This document shows positions 44,819 through 54,321 of a DNA stretch of 64,000 bases, piece after piece. Position 1 is the stretch's first letter, and the number at the start of each line of letters is the position of its first letter. The DNA is from Bin5 sp965200615 (GTDB lineage: Bacteria; Chloroflexota; Anaerolineae; Caldilineales; Caldilineaceae): the NCBI GenBank assembly GCA_965200615.1, contig OZ241377.1:1488001-1552000 (forward strand), written 5' to 3'. Both the position numbers and the translations under genes were made by a program. Under the pieces are notes generated by a model. The model searched no databases. It saw only the letters and a program-made list of their open reading frames with translations, and was not told where the DNA came from.

Positions 44819-45864
44819 CCCTGAACGCGTCCCTGCTCAAGCAGGGTGCTGCATGCGGCCAAGAGGGCGTCCCGCCGCCCCCTCTCCTGCTCAGTCTCCT
44901 GGAATCCAGCCACCATATCCTCTGCGTCAGCCATGTAAGTCCGGACGGAGACGCGGTCGGCAGTCTGCTCGCCCTGGGCAGCATTCTGCGCGCGCAGGGT
45001 AAACGGCCGGCCCTGGCCCTCCAGGACGAAGTGACGTCGGAGTTCCAGTTCATGCCCGGGGTGGAGGAGATCATCGGGCCAGCCGAGGTCGCCCACAGTT
45101 ACGATCTCATCGTCTGCCTGGACACATCCAGCATTGACCGGATCGGTACCGTCTACAAACCCGAAATCCACAATCAGATTCCCCTTGTCGTCATTGACCA
45201 TCACGTTACCAATACGCTTTTTGGTACCGAAAATTGGGTGGATACAGGCTGCGCAGCCACCTGCCAGATGCTTGTTCACTTGGCCGACGCCCTCAGTGTG
45301 CCGCTCTCTGAGGAGACAGCCTTCTCGCTTCTGACCGGCCTCGTGACCGACACGCTCTGTTTTCGGACCGCCAATACGGACACAAATGTGTTGCAGGCGG
45401 CCTTGCGGCTGGTGAACGCCGGCGCAAGGCTGGAGTATGTCGTTCGTAACACACTGGACAGCAGGTCGTTCGGCCTCGTAAGGCTATGGGGGGCCGGTCT
45501 GGCCAATGTGCAAATGGAAGATGGTATCATCTGGGCGACTCTCAACGCCGAGAGCCGTCAGCGCAGCGGTGTCGAACCCCACCAGAGCGACGGCCTGGCC
45601 AACTTCCTCGTTACGGTGCGGGAGGCCGACATCAGCGCTACTTTCGCCCAACGTTTTGCAAAAAACGGCCAGGAACTGATCGAATGCAGCTTTCGGGCCA
45701 AGCCGGGGTTCAACGTGAGCCGGGTCGCCTTTTCATTCGGCGGCGGTGGACATCCGCCGGCCGCCGGCTGCACTGTTTCCGGTACTCTGCAGGAGGTCTC
45801 GGCCCGCGTTGTGGCAGCGCTGCACGAACTGCGCCGCCAGAGCATTGATGGCGATCGTGGTTAG
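44815..45864 (+). CDS. nrnA: DHH-family phosphoesterase, NrnA-type oligoribonuclease/pAp phosphatase
   Basis: The 349-residue DHH/DHHA1 protein degrades short RNA oligomers and dephosphorylates pAp in known homologues. Metal motifs are HVSPDGDAVGS, CLDTSS and VVIDHHVTN. The DHHA1 substrate motif is FGGGGHPPAAGCT. Its ATG overlaps the rbfA stop, the usual rbfA-nrnA-truB arrangement. Confidence 0.93.
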   Translation: MTLNASLLKQGAACGQEGVPPPPLLLSLLESSHHILCVSHVSPDGDAVGSLLALGSILRAQGKRPALALQDEVTSEFQFMPGVEEIIGPAEVAHSYDLIVCLDTSSIDRIGTVYKPEIHNQIPLVVIDHHVTNTLFGTENWVDTGCAATCQMLVHLADALSVPLSEETAFSLLTGLVTDTLCFRTANTDTNVLQAALRLVNAGARLEYVVRNTLDSRSFGLVRLWGAGLANVQMEDGIIWATLNAESRQRSGVEPHQSDGLANFLVTVREADISATFAQRFAKNGQELIECSFRAKPGFNVSRVAFSFGGGGHPPAAGCTVSGTLQEVSARVVAALHELRRQSIDGDRG

Positions 45865-45899
45865 CAGACAGGGAGTAGCGTCTTCCACGTACCAGTATC

Positions 45900-46919
45900 A
45901 TGACCGATCTACATGGAATTCTCCTTGTCGATAAACCGGGCCGCCCGCTCTCCCAAGCGCACGCCGGCGAGCCCGCCTCCGCGGAGCTGCCTACCAGCCA
46001 CGACATTGTGCAGTTCGTCCGGCGTTGGAGTCGTCAAAAACGCATCGGCCACACGGGCACGCTGGACCCGATGGCAAGCGGGCTGCTCGTGTTGTGCCTC
46101 GGGGTAGCCACACGGCTGGTGGAGTACTATCAGGGGCACGACAAAACATACGAGGCCCGCGTAACCCTGGGACGCGCCACCGATACCTACGACGCTGTCG
46201 GCAAAACCGTCTCCCAGCCTCCCGTTCCGCCTCTGACCGACGCCGACGTGGAGGCCGCTCTGACTGCCTTCCGCGGCCGGATTGCCCAGAGACCACCGGT
46301 CTATTCGGCATTGAAGCAGGGGGGTGAGAGCCTGCATCGCAAAGCCCGGCGCGGTGAGGCCGTAAATGTGGCGCCAAGGGAAGTTACCTTCCATGAGATA
46401 GAGCTTCTTTCCTTTGCGCCGCCCGCAAACATATCTCTCCGGATACGCTGTTCCGCCGGGGCATACGTTCGCAGCCTGGCCTACGAGCTGGGGCAGGCAC
46501 TGGGTACCGCGGGCCACCTGAGCTATCTGCGTCGACTGGAAGCCGGCCCGTTTTCCGCCGTCGACGCGTCAGATCTGCCGGCCATCGAACGCGCAGCCAA
46601 GGACGGCGGGCTGGCCGAGTTGCTGCTGGCGCCCGATGCCGGTCTGGGGTTGGTGCGACTGATCCTAAGTGAGGAAGAGCATACGCGGCTGGGTTACGGG
46701 CAGAAGGTCTATCTGAGCTCTACCGTCCTTGCCCAAGACGCCTCCTTTCCCCGCTCCTGCAGTTCGGATGGATGGCGCCCGGATGAGCTCGCGGCCGCCT
46801 ATGATCACAGCGGCCGCTTCCTAGGAATCGCACGCTCGCAAGCCGCCGGCGGGAACGGAGACGGTACACTGTGGAAGGCCGAAAAATGGCTCGCCCAACA
46901 GCTGGGGAGTCTTTCGTAG
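45900..46919 (+). CDS. truB: tRNA pseudouridine(55) synthase
   Basis: TruB (339 residues) makes pseudouridine 55 in tRNA T-loops. The catalytic Asp56 is in HTGTLDPMASGLL. Other family blocks are YEARVTLGRATDTYDAVGK, RGRIAQRPPVYSALKQ and AGAYVRSLAYELGQ. An 18-residue insertion lies between LLVDKPG and TSHDIV, where most TruB proteins have one or two residues. A short PUA-like C-terminus is present. Confidence 0.95.
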   Translation: MTDLHGILLVDKPGRPLSQAHAGEPASAELPTSHDIVQFVRRWSRQKRIGHTGTLDPMASGLLVLCLGVATRLVEYYQGHDKTYEARVTLGRATDTYDAVGKTVSQPPVPPLTDADVEAALTAFRGRIAQRPPVYSALKQGGESLHRKARRGEAVNVAPREVTFHEIELLSFAPPANISLRIRCSAGAYVRSLAYELGQALGTAGHLSYLRRLEAGPFSAVDASDLPAIERAAKDGGLAELLLAPDAGLGLVRLILSEEEHTRLGYGQKVYLSSTVLAQDASFPRSCSSDGWRPDELAAAYDHSGRFLGIARSQAAGGNGDGTLWKAEKWLAQQLGSLS

Positions 46920-47084
46920 TCCTTCGCTTTTGGAGACGAATGTACGTGCAGGTTGAAGAACGGCTTATTCCCACATTTTGTAGCGTGTAGGGGCAGGCGG
47001 GACGACTTTGTTCCTACCGTGCAATCCGCCGGAGAGTACTGGTGGCAAACGGAATTCACGTTAAGAACCAGAAACTGATCTGAG

Positions 47085-48074
47085 ATGAGAATTTGGCGCA
47101 GCGATCTGCGATCTCTCCGGTTTCCCGGCCCAACCTTCCTGACTATTGGAAATTTCGACGGTGTGCATCTGGGCCACCAGGCCCTCTTGCGTACCTTGCA
47201 GACAGAAGCGGCGGCCCATGCGCCCGCCGCCAAAACAGCACTGCTCACGTTTGACCCCCACCCTATGGCCGTGCTGCGGCCAGACCTTACCTTGTGCCTT
47301 TTGACCACGCCACAGGAGCGTCTGCACCTGATCGAACCGTTCGGCCTTGATCTGGGGATCATTCAGCCGTTCGACATGGAACTCGCTAGCCTGACTCCCG
47401 ATCAGTTTATGGCGCTTCTCGTAGAATGCTTGGGGCTTGCACGGCTGGTAGTGGGACCGGATTTTGCGCTGGGTCAAGGACGCAGCGGCAACGTTAACCT
47501 TCTGCAAGCGCTGGGTGCGCGGCTCGGCTATGATCTGTCGGTGATCGAACCGCTCGCATGTGGGGATCGAGAAGTCCACAGCCGCCAGATCCGTCAGTCA
47601 CTGTTGGCCGGCGCTGTACCGGATGCAACGCAGATGCTGGGCCGGCCCTACCAGATCACTGGAGCCGTCGAAGAGGGAGAACGTCGCGGGCGCGAAATCG
47701 GCGTGCCCACCGCCAACATCCGGCCCGTTCCACACAAGCTTGTCCCCGCCAATGGGGTCTATTCGACTTGGGCATATCTGCCGGACAGCTGCTCGCCCCA
47801 TCCTCGCGCCAGCGTAACCAATATCGGCGTGCGACCCACTGTAGACGGACGTCGGCGCCGTATCGAGACGCATCTGCTCGATTATCCAACGGCTGGTGAG
47901 TCCGGCACACTGTACGGGCAGCAACTCACCATCTCCTTTGTGTCTCGTTTGCGCGACGAGCAACGATTCGACAGCCTGGAAGAGCTCGTCGCCCAAATTC
48001 AGCTGGACATCTCCGTCGCGCGTCGCACGCTGGCAGAGATATCGGCGGTTCCCGACTCTATCACCAGGAAATAG
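47085..48074 (+). CDS. ribF: Bifunctional riboflavin kinase/FAD synthetase
   Basis: RibF (329 residues) converts riboflavin to FMN and FAD. The N-terminal FAD synthetase domain has LTIGNFDGVHLGHQALL and VVGPDFALGQGRSGN. The C-terminal kinase domain has RGREIGVPTANI and ATNIGV-type ASVTNIGVRPTVDG, ending with an LRDEQRFDSLEELVAQI helix. It follows truB in the common order, with a 165-base spacer. Confidence 0.95.
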   Translation: MRIWRSDLRSLRFPGPTFLTIGNFDGVHLGHQALLRTLQTEAAAHAPAAKTALLTFDPHPMAVLRPDLTLCLLTTPQERLHLIEPFGLDLGIIQPFDMELASLTPDQFMALLVECLGLARLVVGPDFALGQGRSGNVNLLQALGARLGYDLSVIEPLACGDREVHSRQIRQSLLAGAVPDATQMLGRPYQITGAVEEGERRGREIGVPTANIRPVPHKLVPANGVYSTWAYLPDSCSPHPRASVTNIGVRPTVDGRRRRIETHLLDYPTAGESGTLYGQQLTISFVSRLRDEQRFDSLEELVAQIQLDISVARRTLAEISAVPDSITRK

Positions 48075-48145
48075 GAGCTAACCTGGGCGCAGCAATTCCA
48101 TGAATAGGGGCGCCCCCAGCAGCTTCGCTCACAGGTTCTCTATCA

Positions 48146-50326
48146 ATGAGTCTTCGCCGCCACCGCCATCAAGTCCCATTTTCCGCCATCCCTCTGCTCG
48201 TCTGCGCAGTTCTGTTTCTTGGCGCGTGTGTATTTCAACCGATCGACCCCAACGCCTCTCAAGGCGCCGGCTCTGCTGAAACTGTCGATCCAGAGCTCAA
48301 ATGGCCGCGGCCGCCAACGGCACACCCCGATCCAATGGGAGGGGTCGCCGACATTGCACTGATCCATGGCATGGAAGAAGCCTTTTCCTGTCTTGCCGGG
48401 GGCCAGCCCGTCTATGCGGTGTTGCAACGCAACGCCAATGTGCGCAATCAACCCCACACGCAAGGCTGCCACCTGGGCCGCGTGCCCGCAGGCACTTTGG
48501 TGCGCGTTGAGGCGATCTTCGGCCAGGAGCAAGAGCTCCCTTTTGTCTCCCTCGACCGCTCCATCGGCCGGATTTCAATCTCCACGCCGGGGTTCGATGA
48601 GGACATTCAGCCGCTTTTTGAAGAAAACTGCGGCGCCTGTCATAGCAGTGTTGTGCAACAGGCCGAGCTGCAAGTGACCGAGTATGAACCCTTGATGGCC
48701 GGCGGACAGAACGGGCCCGTGGTGGAGCCTGGCGCTCCGGATTCATCTTCGCTATGGACACAGATCCGGTCCGGCGCAATGCCGATGGTGGGGGAGCTCG
48801 GAGATGACGAGAAAGCCCTGATTTACAACTGGATCGTGGCCGGCGCGACCAGGCAGGGCACAGAGCCGGCGCCCGCGGCCGCAATGTGGCTGCGTCTGTC
48901 GGGCGAAGACTTCACCCGGGCGCCGAATGAATGTGCCCAGGACGGCGGCACTGTTCCCTTTATCAGTGCCCAACTCGCCCTGCCCGCAAGCTGTGCTGCC
49001 ATTCCAAATGCTGATCAGATTGCCGCATATCTGCCTAAAGTGGAGCCGGCAAGCGTAGACCCTGCTCCGGCCTCAGGCGATTCCCCCCAAAGTGTTGATA
49101 CCAGTAATGATACAAATTCGGGCGGCAATGCGGAAGACAATTCACAAAGCGGCGTAGCCGTCGCCCCACCGCGAGGCATGGCTGCTGGTAGTGTCGGCAT
49201 TCACGTCGCTCCCTTCAATTTGAGCCCCCCGTCCGAATCCGATCCGTGGCTGGTTCCTCTGGGTGGCTTCTGTGCAGAGCAGTTTCTGGCCGAGAAACTC
49301 CAGAACAAATTCAGCATTACTGCTCTGACTTTTGCCCCAGACGGCAGACTGTTCATCGCCTTGGACCACCCAGCCTCCGGCAACTCCGATCCCAATATCA
49401 TCTACGATCCCTATCACGCCAGCCGCTCTATCGTCATCTGGCACAGCGTTTCCAGGGACAGCTACTATGAGATCCTTCGCGAGTCTAGTCGCGTCACAGG
49501 AATGGCCTGGCATGCGGGCGCGCTCTATCTGAATCGGACCGGTGAAGTGGGCCGCATCGTCGACGGCAGCGGATATGAACCTCTGGCCGGCGGCTTTGCC
49601 GTCGCAGGCCATCTTTTCCACGCCAACAACGGTCTTGTGATCAGCGACGGCTGGCTTTACATTTCTGCCGGAGGTGTGCGGGACGGCTACTCGGACGGCA
49701 TTATCGTTCTTCACGATGGCGAACTTCCCGCGGAAACGCTGGCCACCAATGTGGCTGCCGGCGGCAATCCCTTCGCTGCCCGCATCGTACGCGCCCGGCT
49801 GGACCGGCTGCTGGCTGAACGCTCAATCGGCGTCTTCCAGACCGCGGCGCGCGGTGTGCGTAACCCCTACGGCATTGCCGTCGACCCGTTCGGGCGCATC
49901 TGGTTCACCGACAATGGCGCCACCAACGTGCCCGGTGAATTCAACGCCGGGGACGAAGTCGATCTGCTTGACCCGCGTACCCTCTCCGCCGCCGCCAATG
50001 CGGGCGACGTGAATGCTACCCCCTTCTATGGCTTCCCGATGGTGTTGGGCGGGGTCAACAAGGATTGGTGGACCGCTCCTGTGCTGACGCTCCCCAACTC
50101 GGCCGCGCCCACCGGCATCACCTGGGCCTACGACACCATCTTTTTCGCCAATTACGGGCACGACCCAGGTCTGTTCCGGATGGCGAACGCAGGCGGCCGG
50201 ATCATCGCCGAACGAATCATGCACAACTGGCCCGTGCAGGCGGTCGCAACCGCACCGGACGGGGCCGTCTGGATCGGAACCGGCGACGGCTTGCTGTTCC
50301 GCCTTGTACCCGGCTGCGTTGGCTGA
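48146..50326 (+). CDS. Lipoprotein fusing SH3, cytochrome c and beta-propeller domains
   Basis: The 726-residue protein has a signal peptide with lipobox at C28 (FLGAC). An SH3-like segment follows (VYAVLQRNANVRNQPHTQG), then a c-type heme site C162-G-A-C-H166 within a domain resembling planctomycete-type cytochrome C (MPMVGELGDDEKALIYNWIV). After a Ser/Asn/Gly linker comes a glucose/sorbosone dehydrogenase-like beta-propeller (ALTFAPDGRLFIALD, RGVRNPYGIAVDPFGRIWFT, GDEVDLL). The combination suggests a surface electron-transfer dehydrogenase. The substrate is unknown, and PQQ binding is not demonstrable from sequence. Confidence 0.85.
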   Translation: MSLRRHRHQVPFSAIPLLVCAVLFLGACVFQPIDPNASQGAGSAETVDPELKWPRPPTAHPDPMGGVADIALIHGMEEAFSCLAGGQPVYAVLQRNANVRNQPHTQGCHLGRVPAGTLVRVEAIFGQEQELPFVSLDRSIGRISISTPGFDEDIQPLFEENCGACHSSVVQQAELQVTEYEPLMAGGQNGPVVEPGAPDSSSLWTQIRSGAMPMVGELGDDEKALIYNWIVAGATRQGTEPAPAAAMWLRLSGEDFTRAPNECAQDGGTVPFISAQLALPASCAAIPNADQIAAYLPKVEPASVDPAPASGDSPQSVDTSNDTNSGGNAEDNSQSGVAVAPPRGMAAGSVGIHVAPFNLSPPSESDPWLVPLGGFCAEQFLAEKLQNKFSITALTFAPDGRLFIALDHPASGNSDPNIIYDPYHASRSIVIWHSVSRDSYYEILRESSRVTGMAWHAGALYLNRTGEVGRIVDGSGYEPLAGGFAVAGHLFHANNGLVISDGWLYISAGGVRDGYSDGIIVLHDGELPAETLATNVAAGGNPFAARIVRARLDRLLAERSIGVFQTAARGVRNPYGIAVDPFGRIWFTDNGATNVPGEFNAGDEVDLLDPRTLSAAANAGDVNATPFYGFPMVLGGVNKDWWTAPVLTLPNSAAPTGITWAYDTIFFANYGHDPGLFRMANAGGRIIAERIMHNWPVQAVATAPDGAVWIGTGDGLLFRLVPGCVG

Positions 50327-50336
50327 GGAGTGCTGC

Positions 50337-51587
50337 TTGCGCTTTCTATGTGTATCCGCGCAACTGGCGGGCCACCTGGATTGGGGCGGCTATCTGCTCA
50401 CGGCTGTCGAACTGAGGCGGACTGGTCACGATGTCCTGTGGGCCACAGGCCATGAACTGCACAGCCAGCTCGATGCGCAGGGCGTTCCCATACATATCCT
50501 GCAAGAGACCGGCTGGCGCTGGCCGCCGCCGCCCCCTCTACAGAAAGGCACAGCCTCAGAAGAGGAGTTCCAGCGCCTGCGCATGGTCCGTTCACTGGAT
50601 CAATGGTTGGACGTGGAGCGCGTGCAGGCGGCTACGCTTGAGCTTGTCGAGGTGGCCAAACGTTTTCGCCCGCATCTGATCGTCAGCGAGATGTTCACCG
50701 CCGCGGCCGGCATCGCCGCCGAACTCCTGGGCGTGCCCTTTGCCGTGGCCGGGTGGCCAGCATTGCAGACGCAGTCGCCAAGCCCCAAAGCAGACGCGCC
50801 CGGCGCAGTCGGGAAACTGGCTCAGGCGCGAGTGGATACGCTGCTTGCCAATTTTGGTGTGACCGGCGTCAACTTGGCGTTGGACGGTCCGGCGGCGCTC
50901 CGTTCTCCCTCCTTACATCTGACCTACTGGAGTCCCCGCTGGTATGCCGGAGCCCGGTTGCTGCCGCAGACACAAATGGTAGGCGGGGTCGCTCCTCCTC
51001 CCCTGCCGCGTGAATCCTCCTGGCTGGACCGACTTCCAACCGATCGTCCATGGATCTTCATTACCCTCGGTACCGCATTTATCAGGGACATCAATTTCTT
51101 CATAATCGCGGCTCGCGCCGCGGCAGAGGCGGGAGGCGTACCGATCCTGGCGGCTGGCAAAGGCGTTGACGCCGTCGGCACAGAGTGGGGCTGGTCCCCG
51201 CGCGAGGCCGAAACACTGCGGAATAGTCTGCCGCAGCCTTCAGTTCTGGTGGACAGAGTCCGGTTTGCCGAGGCGCTGCCCCACATCGCCGCCGCGATCC
51301 ATCACGGCGGCGCCGGCACGACCCACGCCTTGGTTACGTATGGAATTCCGCAGATCGTCGTGCCCAAGGCTGCGGACCAGGCCCGTCAGGCCAGCGGGGT
51401 CGCGCGTAGCGGCGTCGGCTACCATATCCCCCCCAATCAGTTAACCGTTCCGCTGGCAGTGGAAGCCCTGCAAAAGATACTGGCCGTTGATGCCCCCGCT
51501 TGCCTGAACGCCGCCAGCCTGCAAGAGGAGTTTGCGTCCCTGGGAGGGATTCCCAGAGCCGCACAAATCCTGGTTGCAGCCGCCTAA
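50337..51587 (+). CDS. GT1-family glycosyltransferase, MGT/UGT-like
   Basis: The 416-residue GT-B enzyme resembles macrolide and sterol glycosyltransferases. The N-terminus LRFLCVSAQLAGHLDWGGYL is the acceptor side. The C-terminal donor motif is HHGGAGTTHALVTYGIPQIV with PKAADQARQA. The best start is TTG at 50337, which follows GAGGAG and lies just after the stop of the upstream lipoprotein gene. The open frame back to 50304 overlaps that gene. The acceptor is unknown. Confidence 0.88.
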   Translation: MRFLCVSAQLAGHLDWGGYLLTAVELRRTGHDVLWATGHELHSQLDAQGVPIHILQETGWRWPPPPPLQKGTASEEEFQRLRMVRSLDQWLDVERVQAATLELVEVAKRFRPHLIVSEMFTAAAGIAAELLGVPFAVAGWPALQTQSPSPKADAPGAVGKLAQARVDTLLANFGVTGVNLALDGPAALRSPSLHLTYWSPRWYAGARLLPQTQMVGGVAPPPLPRESSWLDRLPTDRPWIFITLGTAFIRDINFFIIAARAAAEAGGVPILAAGKGVDAVGTEWGWSPREAETLRNSLPQPSVLVDRVRFAEALPHIAAAIHHGGAGTTHALVTYGIPQIVVPKAADQARQASGVARSGVGYHIPPNQLTVPLAVEALQKILAVDAPACLNAASLQEEFASLGGIPRAAQILVAAA

Positions 51588-51609
51588 TTCGACTCGCCGT
51601 CAACCGGTC

Positions 51610-54321
51610 TCATTCGTAGTGAATTTCGCTCGTCCCGTTTCGCTTCTCCACCCGGATCAGCTTCTCCGTAGCCTGTTCGAACGAATCATCGTGGCTGATG
51701 ATAAACAGCTGCTCAAAGCCGTGCACGCCCACGATCTGCCAGGCCAGCGCGCCGCGCCGCGTTTCGTCCAGATTTGTGGTCGGCTCGTCGAAGAAGGCGA
51801 CGCCGATACTGCTCATCTCCTGGAGCAGGGTCAACCGTACCGCCAGCGCTGCACTCATCTGCTCGCCGCCGGACAGTTGGGAAAACGTCCGCTCTCGGCC
51901 ATCGACTTCCAGGATGATCCCGTAATCCTCCTCCCAGCGGAGCGTGCGCGTGTAGTCCTCCATGATCTGGCCGAATAACTGATTGGCGGTGTAACTGATT
52001 TGTTGGACCAGCGCTTTGGTTATGAATGGGCCGGCCTCCTGTATAACGGAGCGCAGAAACTGCAGAAGCTCCTCCTGTTCCGCTAGCCGGTCGCGCCGGG
52101 ATTGGGCAGTGACGAGCCGCTTCTCCAATGCCTGCAGTTGCGCGATCTCTTCCTCCGCCCGAAATAGACGTTCACGCCACTGGCCCAAATCAGCCTCCAG
52201 CCGCGCACTGCGCCCGCGGAACTGGTCTACCTGGGCTTCAGCCTCCTGGAAGCGCTCTTCGTCGAATTCGCGACTGCCGGCCGCCAGCTGTTCCTGTCCA
52301 TCCTCGTAACGCACCTGCGCGGCCTCCAACGCCTTCTCTGCTCCGGCAACCTCCTCCTGGCGCTGGGAGAGGGCTTCGGCTGCGGCCTGATTGCGCCGGA
52401 AAAGATCGTCGGCTGTCTGGAACTTCCTCAACTGGGAGGAGATCCGGGCAGTCTCAGCGTCCAGGTCGGCAAATTCTGCCATACGCTCGTCAAGCGCCGC
52501 AAGCGCGTTTCGTTTCTGCTCAACCTGCGCCTGCCGCAGTTGCAAAGCCTCTTCTACCCGTCCCCGCCCCCGTGCCTGTTGGATGGCCGCGTCCCGTTGT
52601 CGACGCGGGTCGCCCAGCGCCTTCAATGCCTCCTGTAGCCGTCCCAGACGTTGCGGCGCCTTTCTTAGCGCCTTGACCGATTCGCTGGCTTCGGTCAACT
52701 GGGACTTCAGATCGGCCAACTCTCTTTCGGCTGTTTCGACCGAGTTCTGGCGCGGGAGAGCGCGCAGGGTCTGCTCCTGCTGGCTCAGGGTAGCGCGCGC
52801 CTGCACCAGTTCCGCCTCGGCTTTACGGACAGCCTCCGCGGCGGCCTGTGAAGCCTCGGTCAACTCCACCCAGCGCTTACGGAGGCGTTGGACAAGCCGC
52901 TCACGATGTTCTGCCGACAGGGGCTGCTCACAGATGGGACAGATTGGAGATGTTTCCGATGCCCGCAACTGCTGGCCCTGCTCCTGTACCGTCTTCTGTT
53001 CCGCGTGCATTCGGGCCTCAATAGCCTGTTCGGCAGATTTCGTCTGCTGCAAAGTTTCCATGTGAGCCTGTAGCGGTTCCAGGGATGCTTCAATCTCCTG
53101 GGCCTGGGCCAACTCTTTGCGTAGAGTGTCCAGTCTCGCCTGCGCCGTTTTGACAGCCGTCTGTTCCCGCTGCACGCGGGCGTCTGCATCTTTCAACTGA
53201 TCGGCCTGCCGTTGGGCATCCCGCAGTTCGGCTTCTAACTCTTCCTGCTCGGCTGCCGCGTCTGCCAGGTTTGCAGCCGTTTTCTCTGCTTCCGCAATCT
53301 CAACCAGGGCGCGCTCCTGGGCATTCGCCTGCGTTTCCGTCCGCGCCAATAGCGTCTGGACGCCGGCCCGCTCCTCCTCCAACCGCCGCCTCTGTGCCAA
53401 CCGTTCATTCACAGCGCCTTGAGCCTTTTGCGCGGCGCGGTAAGCTTCATGGCCGGTCCGGTTGGCTTCCAAGGTTGTCACCGCCCGCTCGCTCTCTGTC
53501 AACCTTTGCCGGGCCGTAGCCAGCGCCCGTTCCTGTTCGGCCGCCTCCCGCTCCTGCAACTGCACCATGCGCCGCAACTCTTGCAGCCGTTCCCGTTTCA
53601 CCTCCATCGCTTTCCGGGCAGATTCGGCTGCAGTGAGCTCCACTTGCGCGGCGCGCAGTTCAGTCTCCCCGCTTCCGATCTGGGCGGTCATTTCGCCTGC
53701 TTCGGCCCGCACGGTTGGCAGCCGCTTCAACTCACCCTCCAGCCTGCCGACTTCAACGGCAAGATTTTCCTGGCGCTGGTTGAGCAAACTGAGGGGCTCG
53801 CGCAGTCTTTCCCACGCCCGGCGGTATTCGGCCACCTTCAGGAGGGGATCGAAAACGGCCTTGCGAATCCTGGGCGTCTCCAGAAAGGAGACGGTGAAGC
53901 TGCCTTGCGGCACGCCTACGGCGTTTCTGAACAGCTCCTCCGGCTCAGTATCTTCGTCGATGCCGAGATGAAGGCGCAGGAACTGCATGACATCAGCTTT
54001 GCCCTCGCAAATCTTCATATCCAGTTCCGGGTCCATGATTGTATAGGCGCTGCTGCTGCCGCAGCTTCGAATGACCCGATAGGCGCGCTCATCGTAATCG
54101 CTGAGATAATCGACAGCGACTCTCGCCGTCCTCTGACTTGCACGCACGAAATCGGGCTGGCTAAACGGAAGATGATCGAAGAGAGCAAAGCCGATAGCCT
54201 CGAGAATCGTCGTCTTTCCCGCTCCGTTGGGGCCAACGATCGCGTTCGTGCCTGGGCTGAATTCGACCGTTGCCTGTGCGTAGCTCTTGACGTTTTCCAG
54301 GGTCAGCGAACGGATCAACAT
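51610..54321 (-). CDS. sbcC: SbcC/Rad50-type DNA repair ATPase
   Basis: SbcC (903 residues) works with SbcD to process hairpins and blocked DNA ends. Walker A is GPNGAGKTTILEAIGFALFD. Long coiled coils surround a zinc hook C-P-I-C near residue 459. The C-terminal half has LSGGEQMSAALAVRLTLL and the Walker B FFDEPTTNLDETRRG. The start at 54321 overlaps the sbcD stop by a few bases. The frame is open to 54438 but those codons overlap sbcD. Confidence 0.94.
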   Translation of the reverse strand: MLIRSLTLENVKSYAQATVEFSPGTNAIVGPNGAGKTTILEAIGFALFDHLPFSQPDFVRASQRTARVAVDYLSDYDERAYRVIRSCGSSSAYTIMDPELDMKICEGKADVMQFLRLHLGIDEDTEPEELFRNAVGVPQGSFTVSFLETPRIRKAVFDPLLKVAEYRRAWERLREPLSLLNQRQENLAVEVGRLEGELKRLPTVRAEAGEMTAQIGSGETELRAAQVELTAAESARKAMEVKRERLQELRRMVQLQEREAAEQERALATARQRLTESERAVTTLEANRTGHEAYRAAQKAQGAVNERLAQRRRLEEERAGVQTLLARTETQANAQERALVEIAEAEKTAANLADAAAEQEELEAELRDAQRQADQLKDADARVQREQTAVKTAQARLDTLRKELAQAQEIEASLEPLQAHMETLQQTKSAEQAIEARMHAEQKTVQEQGQQLRASETSPICPICEQPLSAEHRERLVQRLRKRWVELTEASQAAAEAVRKAEAELVQARATLSQQEQTLRALPRQNSVETAERELADLKSQLTEASESVKALRKAPQRLGRLQEALKALGDPRRQRDAAIQQARGRGRVEEALQLRQAQVEQKRNALAALDERMAEFADLDAETARISSQLRKFQTADDLFRRNQAAAEALSQRQEEVAGAEKALEAAQVRYEDGQEQLAAGSREFDEERFQEAEAQVDQFRGRSARLEADLGQWRERLFRAEEEIAQLQALEKRLVTAQSRRDRLAEQEELLQFLRSVIQEAGPFITKALVQQISYTANQLFGQIMEDYTRTLRWEEDYGIILEVDGRERTFSQLSGGEQMSAALAVRLTLLQEMSSIGVAFFDEPTTNLDETRRGALAWQIVGVHGFEQLFIISHDDSFEQATEKLIRVEKRNGTSEIHYE

